DNA of 64,000 nucleotides from Aptenodytes patagonicus (taxonomy: Eukaryota; Chordata; Aves; Sphenisciformes; Spheniscidae), in contig NC_134951.1 of assembly GCF_965638725.1 (NCBI RefSeq), forward strand, positions 105,609,811 to 105,673,810, in the 5' to 3' direction. Below are positions 1 through 11,496 of this stretch, piece after piece. The first letter of the stretch is position 1, and every line of letters starts with the position of its first letter. Below the pieces are notes generated by a model, which searched no databases, was not told the origin of the DNA, and was given only the letters and a program-made list of their open reading frames with translations. Made by a program: the position numbers and the translations under genes.

Positions 1-3000
1 TAAGCACATCTCCCCCCAGCTTTGTCCTTCACTTTTTATTCACTGCACCCAGCAAGCCTGGGACTCCCACAGCGACATGGAGACAACGCGAGGACCTGTA
101 CAAAGCAATTTCTGCGAACAGCAAGAACTTCCTGCAGATACCAGGCAGACAAATGAAGGGTGATCTCAGCTTTGGGAGTGCTCAGCAACAGAGACTGGTG
201 CTCACCATAAGCACCCAAGCTTTGCCCTGAGCAGGAACCTGAAGGACCGATAGTTGGGACAAACACCTCCCGCGCAGGGTGACAACAAGCACAGGGCAGG
301 CAATTACTGTGGGCTAGGGAGTGTATCCACCTTAAAACTGCTGTTGACTGCAGATGTATGATGAAACATGTCACCATTGTAGACAGACGTGTACATAGCA
401 ATGTCTGATTCAGATCACTACTAATTACTCTGGCAGAGTATTTGAGGTGCCTTAGAAAGCCAACACCCGTTGAAGAGGCATGATGCTTCCTGGAGTGATG
501 TTCTGCTACTGATTGCAGCTTGGGTGTTTCAGCCTGTGCTTGTCTTTTCTCCTGAGAAGGGGTTTACAACTTCTTCCAACCCCAAGCACTCACAAGTAGT
601 GTATCCCTTGCTCTATCATCAACTTTTTTGAGGAAAACCCTGAAAGCGAGTAAATTTATGAGAGTCCAATACTGAGCTATACATAACTGCTCATGGAGTG
701 TGGGTTTTCACCCAGTTGTGCTATCGTCTGACAGTAAATTCATTCAGGAACTGAAGGAAATGTATGATGTGAGCCGTGCCCTAGGCAAGGAAGAGGGAAG
801 ATGCTAGCTCTGCCCCTCTGTCCATGCAGAGAGGCTCCAAACAAGACAAAGCAAAAAAGAATAAGACAAGAAGCAACAATGGACATGAAAGGCAAGAGGG
901 AAATATAGATAAATATTGGGGGGGGGGAAGCTTCTGAAAGACAAGTACAGTTATGGGAAAGGAGGGGCTGCTGAGGGAGGTGGTGAGAGAAAGAGCAGCA
1001 GCCATGCACCCTCTACTCTCAGTGCAGAAGCTCTACCAGTGACAGGAATGAAAGGATTAAGACAGCGAGGGGCCAGTGCCAAAAACCTCCAGGAAGAGAT
1101 GTGCACCTGCAGCACCCCTTCTCTGTGGCCAGGGCATCCTTTCCCAACAGGAAGAAGCCTAGGCAAAGAGCTTGGGAAAGTGGTGTGAAATGACCTCACT
1201 GGTTTTCTAATTGGCATCTTCTTAACATCGCAGCGTTGTTTCTCAGCACATGTATTAGCAATAGCAAAAGGTCCAAGTCAAGACATTCACAAAAATGAAG
1301 TCACTAGAATAAAATACTTATTATCACCAAAACCACCTTGCCTCACTGCATAACTGTGCTGCAAAAGACACTGACTCAAACCTGATAAGGGATGAAATGT
1401 CAGAGGTCGCAGAACACATTTCTCAAGAGCTCCCCCATCGATCCCACTGCCCTGTTGAACATCAGCCTCTTTGACAATTTCCAGTTTCGCCAGGGAGTCC
1501 TTTTATTTCACCTCTTGTGCTGGTGTGAGGCTCCCACATTACCAGTCTCGTGCAATCAGGCATTTGCAGCAGTGCCAGTTGCTCTTGCTTCTTCTGCACA
1601 GTATTTCTCAAACACCTGTGACACTGTTACCGTCACATTCATGCCTTTTCCCCAAACCTGCCTCCTCCTGGGCTCCTACTGCTGTTAGTCCCCTGCCAGT
1701 AGCAGAAGAGGGGTGTAAAAAAACTGGAGTCAGCTGTGGAAATAACCAAATATTTTTGGTTAACAGATGATTGGCAGTAGTTCAGACTGATATGGAATTT
1801 GGCATTTCAGCTGCAGAAGCCTGTCCCACACAAAGGCTGTGTTTTTCCATCATATTGCTCATGTATTTGTTTTCATACTTTTTTTTTTAAAAGGAAAATG
1901 GAAATTATTTTTTTCTTCAGGTTTTCTTTCTGGTTGATTTTTTGTTTGTTTGTTCATTTTTAAAAAAAAGCATCTTAGTATTACTCATGAAAAAAGGGCT
2001 TGCATGTTGGACCTTGAAAAGTGGACCAGTGCAAGTGGCCATGGGTGAAAGGATACCTTCATTCAAATAAAGGTCACGCCACACAGGGAAGACAATTAGA
2101 ATATTTTTATCACCGTTATGGTAAAGACTTTGGAAAAAACCCCAACATTTTGCAACCTTACATTTCCTGCCATGTGAGGATAAATCTAAGTCTCAGCACT
2201 GGGAGCAAAGACTTTTGTTTCTTTGCTCATATGGAAAAAGAAAGTGGGAAAGCACATGGAAAGGGCACTGCTAAGGGAGGGCCAGATCCAGCTGCCTGTC
2301 TAGATGCCCTCTGGAAAAACGGCAGGACCACGCTCCAACAGAAACAGTCGAACAGATGCCTGCAGGTGGACTTCAGAGCTATGACAAAGTTAGGAAACCC
2401 ACCAGTCGGACTCAGAAAGAAAGGAAAAGCCTTTGGCTGCAGCTGAAAAAGTACTTCTTGACCTCTAACAAAATTGTCCCTCAAAGCTCCTCAAAAAATC
2501 TGACCTGGACTCTGGCTGTTTTTCTAGAGCAAGTGATGCCACAGGTGTACTGAAAACTGGAAAATGAAGGTTAGGAACAGGATGGTTTGTTAATGATAAA
2601 TCATGATGACACTCTTTGCACAGAAACAAGGAAGTTTCTCTTCTCAAGTGTACCAAGGTCCTAAGGAGGAAATGATTGCATGCACAGTTACTGAGTCTAT
2701 TACAGATAATTATATCTTTCCACTGAGGTAATCTCCCTCACTCTTTTGCAGTTCAACTTGGGTGATAGCTTTCAACATCCCTGTCATCATCATAAAGAGG
2801 AGTGTCCAAAGTCCTGTGGGGACTGGGAGAGGCGAGTGTGGGGCATCGGCTCTGCCTCCTGCCCAGGAGCATCGACGACACCTGGCAGGTGACATGCAGC
2901 ATCCAGCCTGGGCAGGGGCAATATTCAGGCAGGGAAAACCAACAGGTTTCCTACTCCTGAAGCAAAATAAATCTGCTGAGTTTTGAAATAGATTTCTATT

Positions 3001-3102
3001 TGAGATAGAAAAGCTAGCATGGAGGAGGAGCTGGGAGGATCAGCGAGGCTGCCAATGCAGGCTGCTCTTGCAGGATGAAGAGGGAAACACCATCCTGTCC
3101 CG

Positions 3103-3157
3103 TCCCATCCCATCCCATCCCATCCCATCCCATCCCATCCCATCCCATCCCATCCCA
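3103..3157 (+). repeat. Pentanucleotide microsatellite (TCCCA)11
   Basis: Eleven perfect copies of TCCCA, flanked by degenerate copies (TCCCG before, CCCACCCC after). It creates artificial ORFs reading Ser-His-Pro-Ile-Pro on the plus strand and Gly-Met-Gly-Trp-Asp on the minus strand. Confidence 0.97.
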
Positions 3158-3454
3158 CCCCAGCATCGCTGCCAATTGGGGGAACCCTGGAGCACTTGTC
3201 CCTGGAGCGGGTCCAAAGACAGGGGAGCGACTGGCCCAGGCACCATGAAGAGCAAGGGATCCCCCAGCAAGGGAGTGAGGGAGCTCACCCTGTGCTGCTG
3301 CTCGTGCCCCCTGCGGCCGTGCACGCAGCCCTCTGGGTCAGATCGGTACAAGTATTTAGATGCCTACAAATGCAAATCAGGTGCAACATGATGTTTCTCA
3401 AAACATTTGCATCTCAGACGCCCACATATTCTTAAAACTCTACCCTTCTGCCTA

Positions 3455-3520
3455 TGCATGCATTAGTTTCTTCATTTCTAAAATGGATACAGTAATTACC
3501 TGCCTTTCTGGCAGCAGGAG
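3455..3520 (-). repeat. MIR-like ancient SINE fragment
   Basis: The stretch with TTAGTTTCTTCATTTCTAAAATGG followed by ATTACCTGCC resembles the inverted MIR/CORE-SINE segment normally seen as 'cagtttcctcatctgtaaaatgg...aatacctgcc'. Degraded; similarity was judged by eye. Confidence 0.5.
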
Positions 3521-6500
3521 GAGAAGAGGAGATACCTGGTGTGCTGCCGTTAGCTCAACAGCAGCGCTGGGTCCCCATCTTGTTCCAGCTCTGCGCCATG
3601 TGCCAGGCGATGCCAGCTAGCCCATCAGCACCTGCAATTGCATCTGGTGATTTTGGGAGAGGAGAGATATGCCAACTCTGAGTCTAGCTCTGTTTAAGAT
3701 GGTTTTCTGGATGACGCTTCCTGACCGTTTCCTCAATATCCGCGGGCTTGTGCCTTAGGAAAACTTCAGGCTCCCCAGGCTGGCGGCACATCTGACCGCC
3801 ATGTTTTGCACAGGCAGCTGCTGGCAGGCACGTGACAGGGACTTTCCAGAAATACTGTAGGGACATGCGCGCGCGTTGCAGGGAAACGAAATCTGTGTGG
3901 GTGCCTTTTAAGGAAACCACGAGCCTGCCTTTAAGCACCCCAGCGGTCACACAGCTTGGGCGAATCAGCCCAAAAAGCAGCTCTGCATTTGCAGTGTATT
4001 TATTTGTCCTGGATTGTCAGCCTTTTGTACTTCCTCTTGGTAGCTAAGCCATGTCTTCATCTTTTCTTGGCAGTGCTCATTTCTCACAGTAAGAGAATAT
4101 CACAAAAACCTAAGAAAAACAAATAGAAGTGTATTCTTGCCCATCAACAGAAAGCAGCCCCTCATTAAACTGACCTGCTGGATAGTGCTTTACATTCTAC
4201 TTACTCAAACATAAAATCCTATTTTCCTTTATATAGGAAAGCAGAAAATGTACGGACAAAGGGGTTTTCACTTCAGGAACAGGGAATACCAAAGAGAGTT
4301 CCCCAAAACAGTTTGCAGGCTGAACTCAGCAATTAAAATATTAGGACACAAGTAGGAATCGATACGCCCAAATAAACACTTCAGCTGATCATCCAGGTAC
4401 TTCAGGCAGGCAATCCATCAAGTTTGGCCACTATGACACTTTTGAAAACTTGTGCAAATGAAAGCAGTAGGCAGCGCAGTGAGTTAGACCTTGAGGTAGG
4501 TGCACAGGCTGTGGGCAGAGCTACATACCTGACCTAAAAGCACCCAGGCCAAACAGGGAGCTGTGAAGACTGGGGTCACGGTGTAACACGTATGGTGGGT
4601 CACGGTGTAAAATCCTCAGTGCTCAGGTGCTTCTCTGCATCTTGGACCCGACATAAAAGGTACCACGAAAACAGCAAGCTTAGCAAGCAAAAGGATGCAG
4701 CTCGCCTTGGCTGCAGTAGATGCAGCTCATTCCTTACAGCCTCTCAGGGATGTGCTGAGCGTTATTACGCTAAATTAGCAGGAATGTTGCAGGTTGCTTA
4801 TTAATACATCCCACGGGCCACCGGGCTCACAGAAACTCTGCAGGGCGCAGTGGAAACAGACTCTGCTCAGCTGCGGATCTGCTTGCTCATCCACATCAGG
4901 CTCATTTCACAATACGGCACAGCATATGGCGACGGTGCAGTGGTCCTGGGTTTTTCCCTTTGCAACAAGTATAATATAGAATGGCCCTGCAGTTTTTACT
5001 CAGCCCATGGTACTGCCTCCTAGGAGTCTGTTACCAGTGTTTTTTCTCAGCAGAGCACTCAAAAAATTGTTTGGTTATCTAAACATGCCAAGATACACAA
5101 AACTCTGGGAAGATACTAACAGTGGAGAGCTGGGTTTGCAGTGATTAATAAAAAGACACCAGATCCTTCAGCCTTTAATTAGGCAATATGGCAGAGACCT
5201 GAGTCATCAGCTGCTCACAGGGTTTTCTGCAGCAGCAGCGCTCAGTAGCACCTTGCGACAACTCCGCTGGCTCAGCCACCTCCCCTGCCTGGAAGTTTCA
5301 CTGCAGCCTGTCAGAGTTATGCTCCAAACTGTGCTGGAGGATTGAAAAATTGCCCATACTACCATTTCTTAAACAGCACACTGGCTTGTGGAGTATGTGT
5401 TTCAAATCTCGCAGCATGTGGATGAATATCAGGGCACGCAGATACAGGAGCTGCAAGAAAAAAGCCACAAGTGCCCTGGTCATTGGAAGATCTCAGGGCT
5501 TAGCCCCTAAGCAGAGTGTTTCTTCTGTTTGCCCAGGGTCAGAAGTATCCCACGTTCATCAGTTCATAAATCCCTGTATTTTTGTCACCCAGGGACTGTC
5601 ACACTGGGTCTGACAGGTCTTTCATTCTGTAGCCTGCCTCCAAAAGGACTCAGCAGTGGGTGCTGATGCAAAGAGGGTGAGAAACAAGGCATGTGCTGCC
5701 CAGCCTCCCTCTCGGCATGTCCTCCTTTTCAGAAATTCTCCTGTTTCCTACAAGGTGTGCAAGGCTAGAGGCACGTTTATGCTCACAGATAACTTATCTC
5801 CCTGGTTCATCCTCAGCGCTGGGGCCCCAAACTGCACGTACTGCATGCTGGCCAGCAGCAAACCCGCAGGCTCCCCTGGGCAAAACCCAAGGGGAAGAAA
5901 AATGAATATCAGGCCTCAGGGCTACAGGGGGACTCAGGCCAAAGGACCTCCCAGCAGGCAGCCTGCCCTCTCCCCAGCACCCCCCACTTCAAATACCCTC
6001 TGCAGCAAACCCCGCTTTCCTTTAGCATGGGTTGCCAGCCAGGGGAGCAGAGTTGGGCCAGAGAAGCATGCGACAAAATTCCTGCTGATTTCTATGAGAA
6101 GCAACAGGCCAAGCCCTGATGCTCCAAATAGTCCCGCCAGATGCCAATGCAGATTTTTTCGGAGCTGTTTCCTGTTGCAGGAGACGACCCGAAGCATTTC
6201 TCTGGCCTCCTCTGGCATCCAGGGGCTTCTCCCTGGAGAGAAAGGATGAGTAAAGACTTTGGTAATTATTTGTGGAGCCTGGTCTTACACTGCTCCCTCC
6301 TCTCCCAAGTGATAACTCAACCGCGAGCATGGTGGAGGCGGGCTAGGACAGGTCCGAAGCCCTGCAATGGGCCTGGCTCAGCAAACGCTGCTTAAGACTT
6401 ACCATGGGCAAGGGCTCAGACGTCCTCGGCACTCGCCCCTCTGCAACGTTAGCTCCTGTTTTGCTGACAGTTGCAGCTGTGGAGAGTCTTTTGCTGATAC

Positions 6501-9060
6501 ACAGGCTTTGCAGAGGTTATTATTAGCTTATTGAAATGAAATGGTTGTTGATATGAAAAGCTTTGGTACAAAACCAGGACACGGTGACCTGAAACTGGGA
6601 GGACTTCATTTTCTTGATGGCAAATGTCAAGGCCTATCATGCATTGCCCGTATGCACATACAAGCTAATGAGGATTAATGCACAGGTAATGCACTATTGC
6701 CACTATTAAAATGGCAGCATCCTCCCCCCGAGGAAGAAGGAGGAGAGAGAGAAGACCCTCCACAGGGATCCCCATCCCCCCACCCAGGAGGCCAGGACCC
6801 TGTGGCGACGGCTGTGGGGGGATGAGCGAGCAGGGCTGCTGGTCACCGACGTGAGGCGTCCGCCTGCTCTGGGCTGGCTGTGTTTTACTGTGCAATATCT
6901 GCTCCTGGCAAAGATGCCTAGTGTCTTTGCCTTCCATCTTCCGCAGTCGTCTTAATCCTGCAAAGCAACAGCTTGCGTTGTAGCAGCAGTTCGGGAACAG
7001 AGTCAAATATTTCCTGAACTGTCCCGTAAAGTTTCTTTGCTGCAGGGTTCAAGCAGCAGTGATGCAGCGAGAGAAACACAGCGCAGTCGCTACACAATCC
7101 CTCTACCACCTCAGCAAAACACCATAGGAAACCAAAGAGAACAATATATCCTATAACAATTTATTTGCACCAAATCATCCAACTCCACTTAAGAATCAAA
7201 TCAGATTGCTTCCCCAGTGCTTAATTAAGCCGACCTGCTCTCCCTCTGACACATGGGGACGGGATCGGTTGCTGTCACAGCCACGGCAGACTTTTCAGGG
7301 CTCCAGACAGGTTCCCACCTGGCTCCCTGGGATGGATATCAAAGGGAAGGATTGCTTTTAGCAGCAGGTCCTCAGGCGATGCTCCCTGACCAGCCACTCC
7401 ACCAGTAGGTCAAAGCTGAAGTCCCTGCCGGTGTGGCATGCCGGGGTTGGGTGTTTGGGCCGGTGCTGCTCAGCCCAGGCTATGCTTCGGACGCGAGGCG
7501 GTTGAACCCATACCCAGCTCCGCAGATTGCCACCGAGAGAAACAAGGGCGCTGTGGTGCTCCGGGCAGGCCGATGCTCAGCCATGTGCATTTCCCCGATG
7601 GATTCAGCCTGCGAAGCTGCTCACACACCACCCCCCAGTCTCTGCTTTGGCTCAGTGAAAGAAGAGGGATCAGCAACAAGCTGAAGCCAGACCTGATGGT
7701 TTGCCCTCTGTTCAAATCTGCCGCTACTGGAGAGCCTGGCTGAGGAATCTCTCTCCAAGTTTCCATTTAGACCCACAGAATTAGTTTGAGTACAAGAGGG
7801 CAGCAATCGTGCACTTAATTTGTTTCACCCTGGAATACATCATCATTTAAAAACCCGGAATATTTATTGGTGGCAAGGAGATATTGATCGCCTAGCCACA
7901 GGCAGAGTAAAAATCATTGAGGGGAAAAAAAAAAAAAACAAGCAACAAAACAAACCAGAAAAATTGCTCCAGTGCCTTCTGCCACGCTGCCATGCGATGC
8001 GCCGTTTCGGTCTTCTCTGCCTTCCAGCATCTCTCAGCTCTCCTTCCAAGGCACGAGAAATGGCCTTTCCCTTTGAATTTATTGGGGAATGGTTTTCAGC
8101 AGCTCCCAGGCACTTTATCACCTTCCTGCAGAGGAACATAAAACACAGCCCTTGTCTCAGCCTGTGTGGTAGGAACAAATAAATAAGGGCAGCTCCCTGC
8201 AGCTCCGCTACCGGCTCCTCCACGCACAGGAGTCGGCTGCATTGTACCGAGGAGCTCAAGCTGCGGAGTTCAGAGCTAACTCTGCTCTGAACTGCCTGCC
8301 GCCCCTGGATGTTTGGAGCCAGTTATTTCCTTGTTAAGGTTTGCCCAACAGGAAAGCTGTTTCCCACCCCTAAAACCTGGTTAAAAGCTAATGGCCTTTT
8401 GTGGCTCTTGTAAAAGATTAATTTCCCTGCTAATGGTGGCCGCCTGTTTTCTTGCGTTGGTGGCAATTCCAGCGCTGCTCGGATGCTGCGGTCAGGTGCA
8501 TGTGGCTGGAGCGGTTTCATTTTGGCATATGCATTTTATAGTGCGAGGGCAACTGTTCACCTCATTGGGGTTGCGCAGCAGCCCTGCGGCAAGCCTTGCT
8601 GTCGCTCCATTTGCCACAACCCCCCGTGTGCAGGTTTCCGCTGCGGGCTGCGCTCAGGAGGAGTGGCACTGGGGGGGCTGGCATCTTCTGGGACAGTTGT
8701 GGGGCAGCTCCAGACAGGGACCCACCAGCAGGAGAAAGTGGGACTGATCCTGCGGGCAATCCCCTAGTCGGTCACTGGCACGGGGCAGGGGGCTGGGCTA
8801 AAACTTCCTGGGTGAGTGAGCAATGGTGGAGGGCTCGGTAAATTGCCACTGTACATGGAGGCCGGCAAGGTGTCGCACCGCTGCTGGCCAGAGCCTGCTC
8901 AAGCCCAAGCGCAGCAGTCTCTGGGTTGTCCCGCTGCCCAGGGGAGAGGCAGGGTGGCGCTGGGCTGCTTTGTGAGATAAGTGTGGGGCTGCCCCCCTGC
9001 ACCAGTGGCCAAGCCCCTGTAATCAATCCCCTTGCACCTGCCAAGGGCCACCCCAGCACA

Positions 9061-9374
9061 GCCGTGCACGAGGATTGCAGCTGTGCATGAGTATTGCAGC
9101 CATGCATGGTGATTGCAGCCATCCACAAGGATTGCAGTCATGCACGAGGCCTGCAGCCATGCACAAGGATTGCAGCCATGCACAAGGATTGTAGCCATGC
9201 ATGGTGATTGCAGCCGTGCACGGTGATTGCAGCTATGCGAGAGGATTGCAGCCATGCAAGAGGATTGCAGCCATGCATGATGACTGCAGAGGTGCACGAG
9301 GATTGCAGCTGTGCATAGGTATTGCAGCTGTGCAAGGTGATTGCAGCCATGCATGAGGATTGCAGTGGTGCAGC
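9061..9374. repeat. Minisatellite, 19-bp unit, about 16.5 copies
   Basis: Consensus unit ATTGCAGCCATGCACGAGG. The ATTGCAG anchor recurs at 9074, 9093, 9112, 9131, 9150 (variant), 9169, 9188 (variant), 9207, 9226 and 9245, exactly every 19 bp, and continues to about 9,374. Copies differ at several positions, especially after CATGCA. Because 19 is not a multiple of 3, one 57-bp super-period uses all three frames, and the unit lacks minus-strand stops. This produces a spurious 233-codon minus-strand ORF. Confidence 0.95.
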
Positions 9375-10182
9375 CCTTCTGGAGGCAGCTGGCTCCTGCA
9401 AGCCCAGGCACAGCAGCAAGGCTGCGCCCACCCATGCTGGCATCAAACGGAGAGCAACATCCCCACACAGCTGCGCTCCCCGCCATGCAGCTGGCCTCTG
9501 ATCTTCCCAGCACCCTCTTTGCTGGAGCAAGAAGGACGTAAATTAGCACCTCCGTAGGTTTTTGCAGCCAGTCACTGGAAATCTGGTAGGCGTTCCTCAA
9601 CGTTTTGATTATTCAATTTTTTGCCTGGTTTTAAAGGGAAAAAAAAGGCATAAGGTGCCACCCGTATTTCAAAAAGAAGAAATGTGGCTTAACCTGGCGG
9701 TTCAGTTGCAGGGAACAATTTGTTGTGTTTTCAGCAAGCTGTACTTCTATTTGTATTTTGCAGAAGAAAAGCATTGTATTTTGCCAGCCTAACCTTACTG
9801 ATTATCCCTTCCCAGAAGCTTTAGATAATTATTTGGTTCAACATTTATCATTTAAAGAGTAATTCATTTGCTAATATGCATAATCCAACAGCACAGTTTA
9901 ATTGCAAGATCTTAGCGCTACCGTTGAACTGCATTGTTGGGATTCATTTCTCTCATTCTTTGACGGGTTCTAATTAGCCCTGTGCAAATAACTGATTTTC
10001 TAGATGTTAGCAGCTCTGAAAGTCTTTAGCAGAAGCTACTGGGGTCCAAATGTTTTGTTCTACTCAAACCATTGTGAGAATTTGAACTTGTAATTTCATT
10101 TACAAAAGGGAAAAGTATTTCAAATTGAAAAGTGGTTTGGAGTCAGGTGGGTTTTTTAACTATTTCAGGAAGTTAAAGCATT

Positions 10183-10214
10183 TAAAAAAAAAAAAAGTCA
10201 TCCCCCCCCCCCCC
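10183..10214 (+). repeat. Adjacent poly(A) and poly(C) runs
   Basis: A run of about 12 A, then GTCAT, then about 13 C. Homopolymer lengths here are prone to sequencing error. Confidence 0.85.
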
Positions 10215-11471
10215 TGTCTGTCACTGCAATGAAACCACCACCAGCTACTGAAATGTTTGTATTGGTATTTTCAAAATTTGGGGGGAGGATGTAGATTCCT
10301 GCTCTTGCTTTAACGTCAATAAAAGGAATAGAAGTTGAAAGCACACAAAGTAGACCAGCTGCTTATTGATGACCTGAGCAAGGGCTTTGTGTGCCCCAGT
10401 GCCCCAGATCACATCTGTGCTTTCCAGTCATGCCACACGAGATGGCATCTCTTCTGCACTTACTTGTTCGTAAGATTTTTTTTCCCCAAACAGAATAGCA
10501 GCATTTCCAAGACAATCTCAATCCTGTTTAAAGCAAACAAACATGCTTTAAGGAGCCTTAACATGCCAAACATATGTTAAGGAGCCTAAATTCTATGAAA
10601 AATCACTTGGGATGTAGGGTCCTAAAGTACACAGGGGCTTGGAAGCACTTGGGAGTGCAAACTGATGCCGCTGGGCTTTTCAGAAGCATCTAAGCAGCAT
10701 GTGAACACGGTGGTTTGTCCTTACATCCTATGAGATATGTGGTCCACCGATACTTCCATAGACTGACACCGGTCCCGCAGGCAGCTGTGAGCTGGACATG
10801 GTGCTTCCTCACCCTGAGGGAGGACAATGAGGGAGGACAACGGAGCGCTCTGCGACAAGATGGCTATAGGTCTCTTCTAAAACCACAGCTCTTGCTTGCA
10901 CCCGTCGTGCTACGGACTTCTCCTGAGCACCAGGACAACCTCTTTCTTTCAGCCAGCCCCTGCTCCTCCCTGCGTAAGGAGCTGTGTAGCGGGGGAGCGA
11001 TGTTTGTTGTATCTTTGCAGCACTGGCTGCACACTGTTCGTGGAGGGCTCTCATTTCACCACCTGACACATAAAAGCAAAAAATAAAGAAGTCAGAAACA
11101 TTATCACCATGGAGCTGTTTTGGATTAACTTCGTCTGAGATTAAAACCAAACCAGGAGCATTTTCAGCATGGCAGGCATTTTCCTTAGCTTCCAGAAAAG
11201 AAAAATATGAGTCAACAGCCTAAAGAAATCACAGAAACAGGTGGTTAGAGACACTGTATGGAGTTCAGTATTTGTACAGTTGTTCTGGTCCTTACATAGG
11301 CCTGTTTTAAATGAACCAGAATACCACTCTCTGTTTGCGGTTGGTATACATTTACTGCCTTAAAAGCAATGGACATCTACCGTAGCTTTGCTCCAGTGAT
11401 GTTTATTCATTTAATAAGACAGTCTCTTAAATCTCCTCTCTACAGCCTTTAAGAGAACCAAAGTGTAGCCA

Positions 11472-11496
11472 AATAATAAATAAATAAATAAATAAA
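11472..11496 (+). repeat. TAAA tetranucleotide microsatellite
   Basis: Roughly five to six copies of TAAA in an A-rich context; no element flanks are recognisable. Confidence 0.9.

Larger units (their letters stand above)
1..9060. other. Intergenic DNA, no gene recognised
   Basis: No ORF here resembles a known protein and no exon series with splice sites could be built. Recognisable content is a TCCCA pentamer array at 3103-3157, a MIR-like fragment at about 3,455-3,520, a 14-bp direct repeat (4573-4586 and 4597-4610) and short A or T runs. ORFs of up to 197 codons are most likely chance. Confidence 0.6.

Noticed and set aside
2925-3391. Overlapping ORFs on both strands rich in GMGWD or SHPIP
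   Set aside because: Translation of the TCCCA pentamer array.
5656-6249. 197-codon plus-strand ORF
   Set aside because: No recognisable domain, no splice context; consistent with chance in GC-moderate DNA.
8899-9600. 233-codon minus-strand ORF
   Set aside because: Created by the 19-bp minisatellite, which has no minus-strand stop in any frame.
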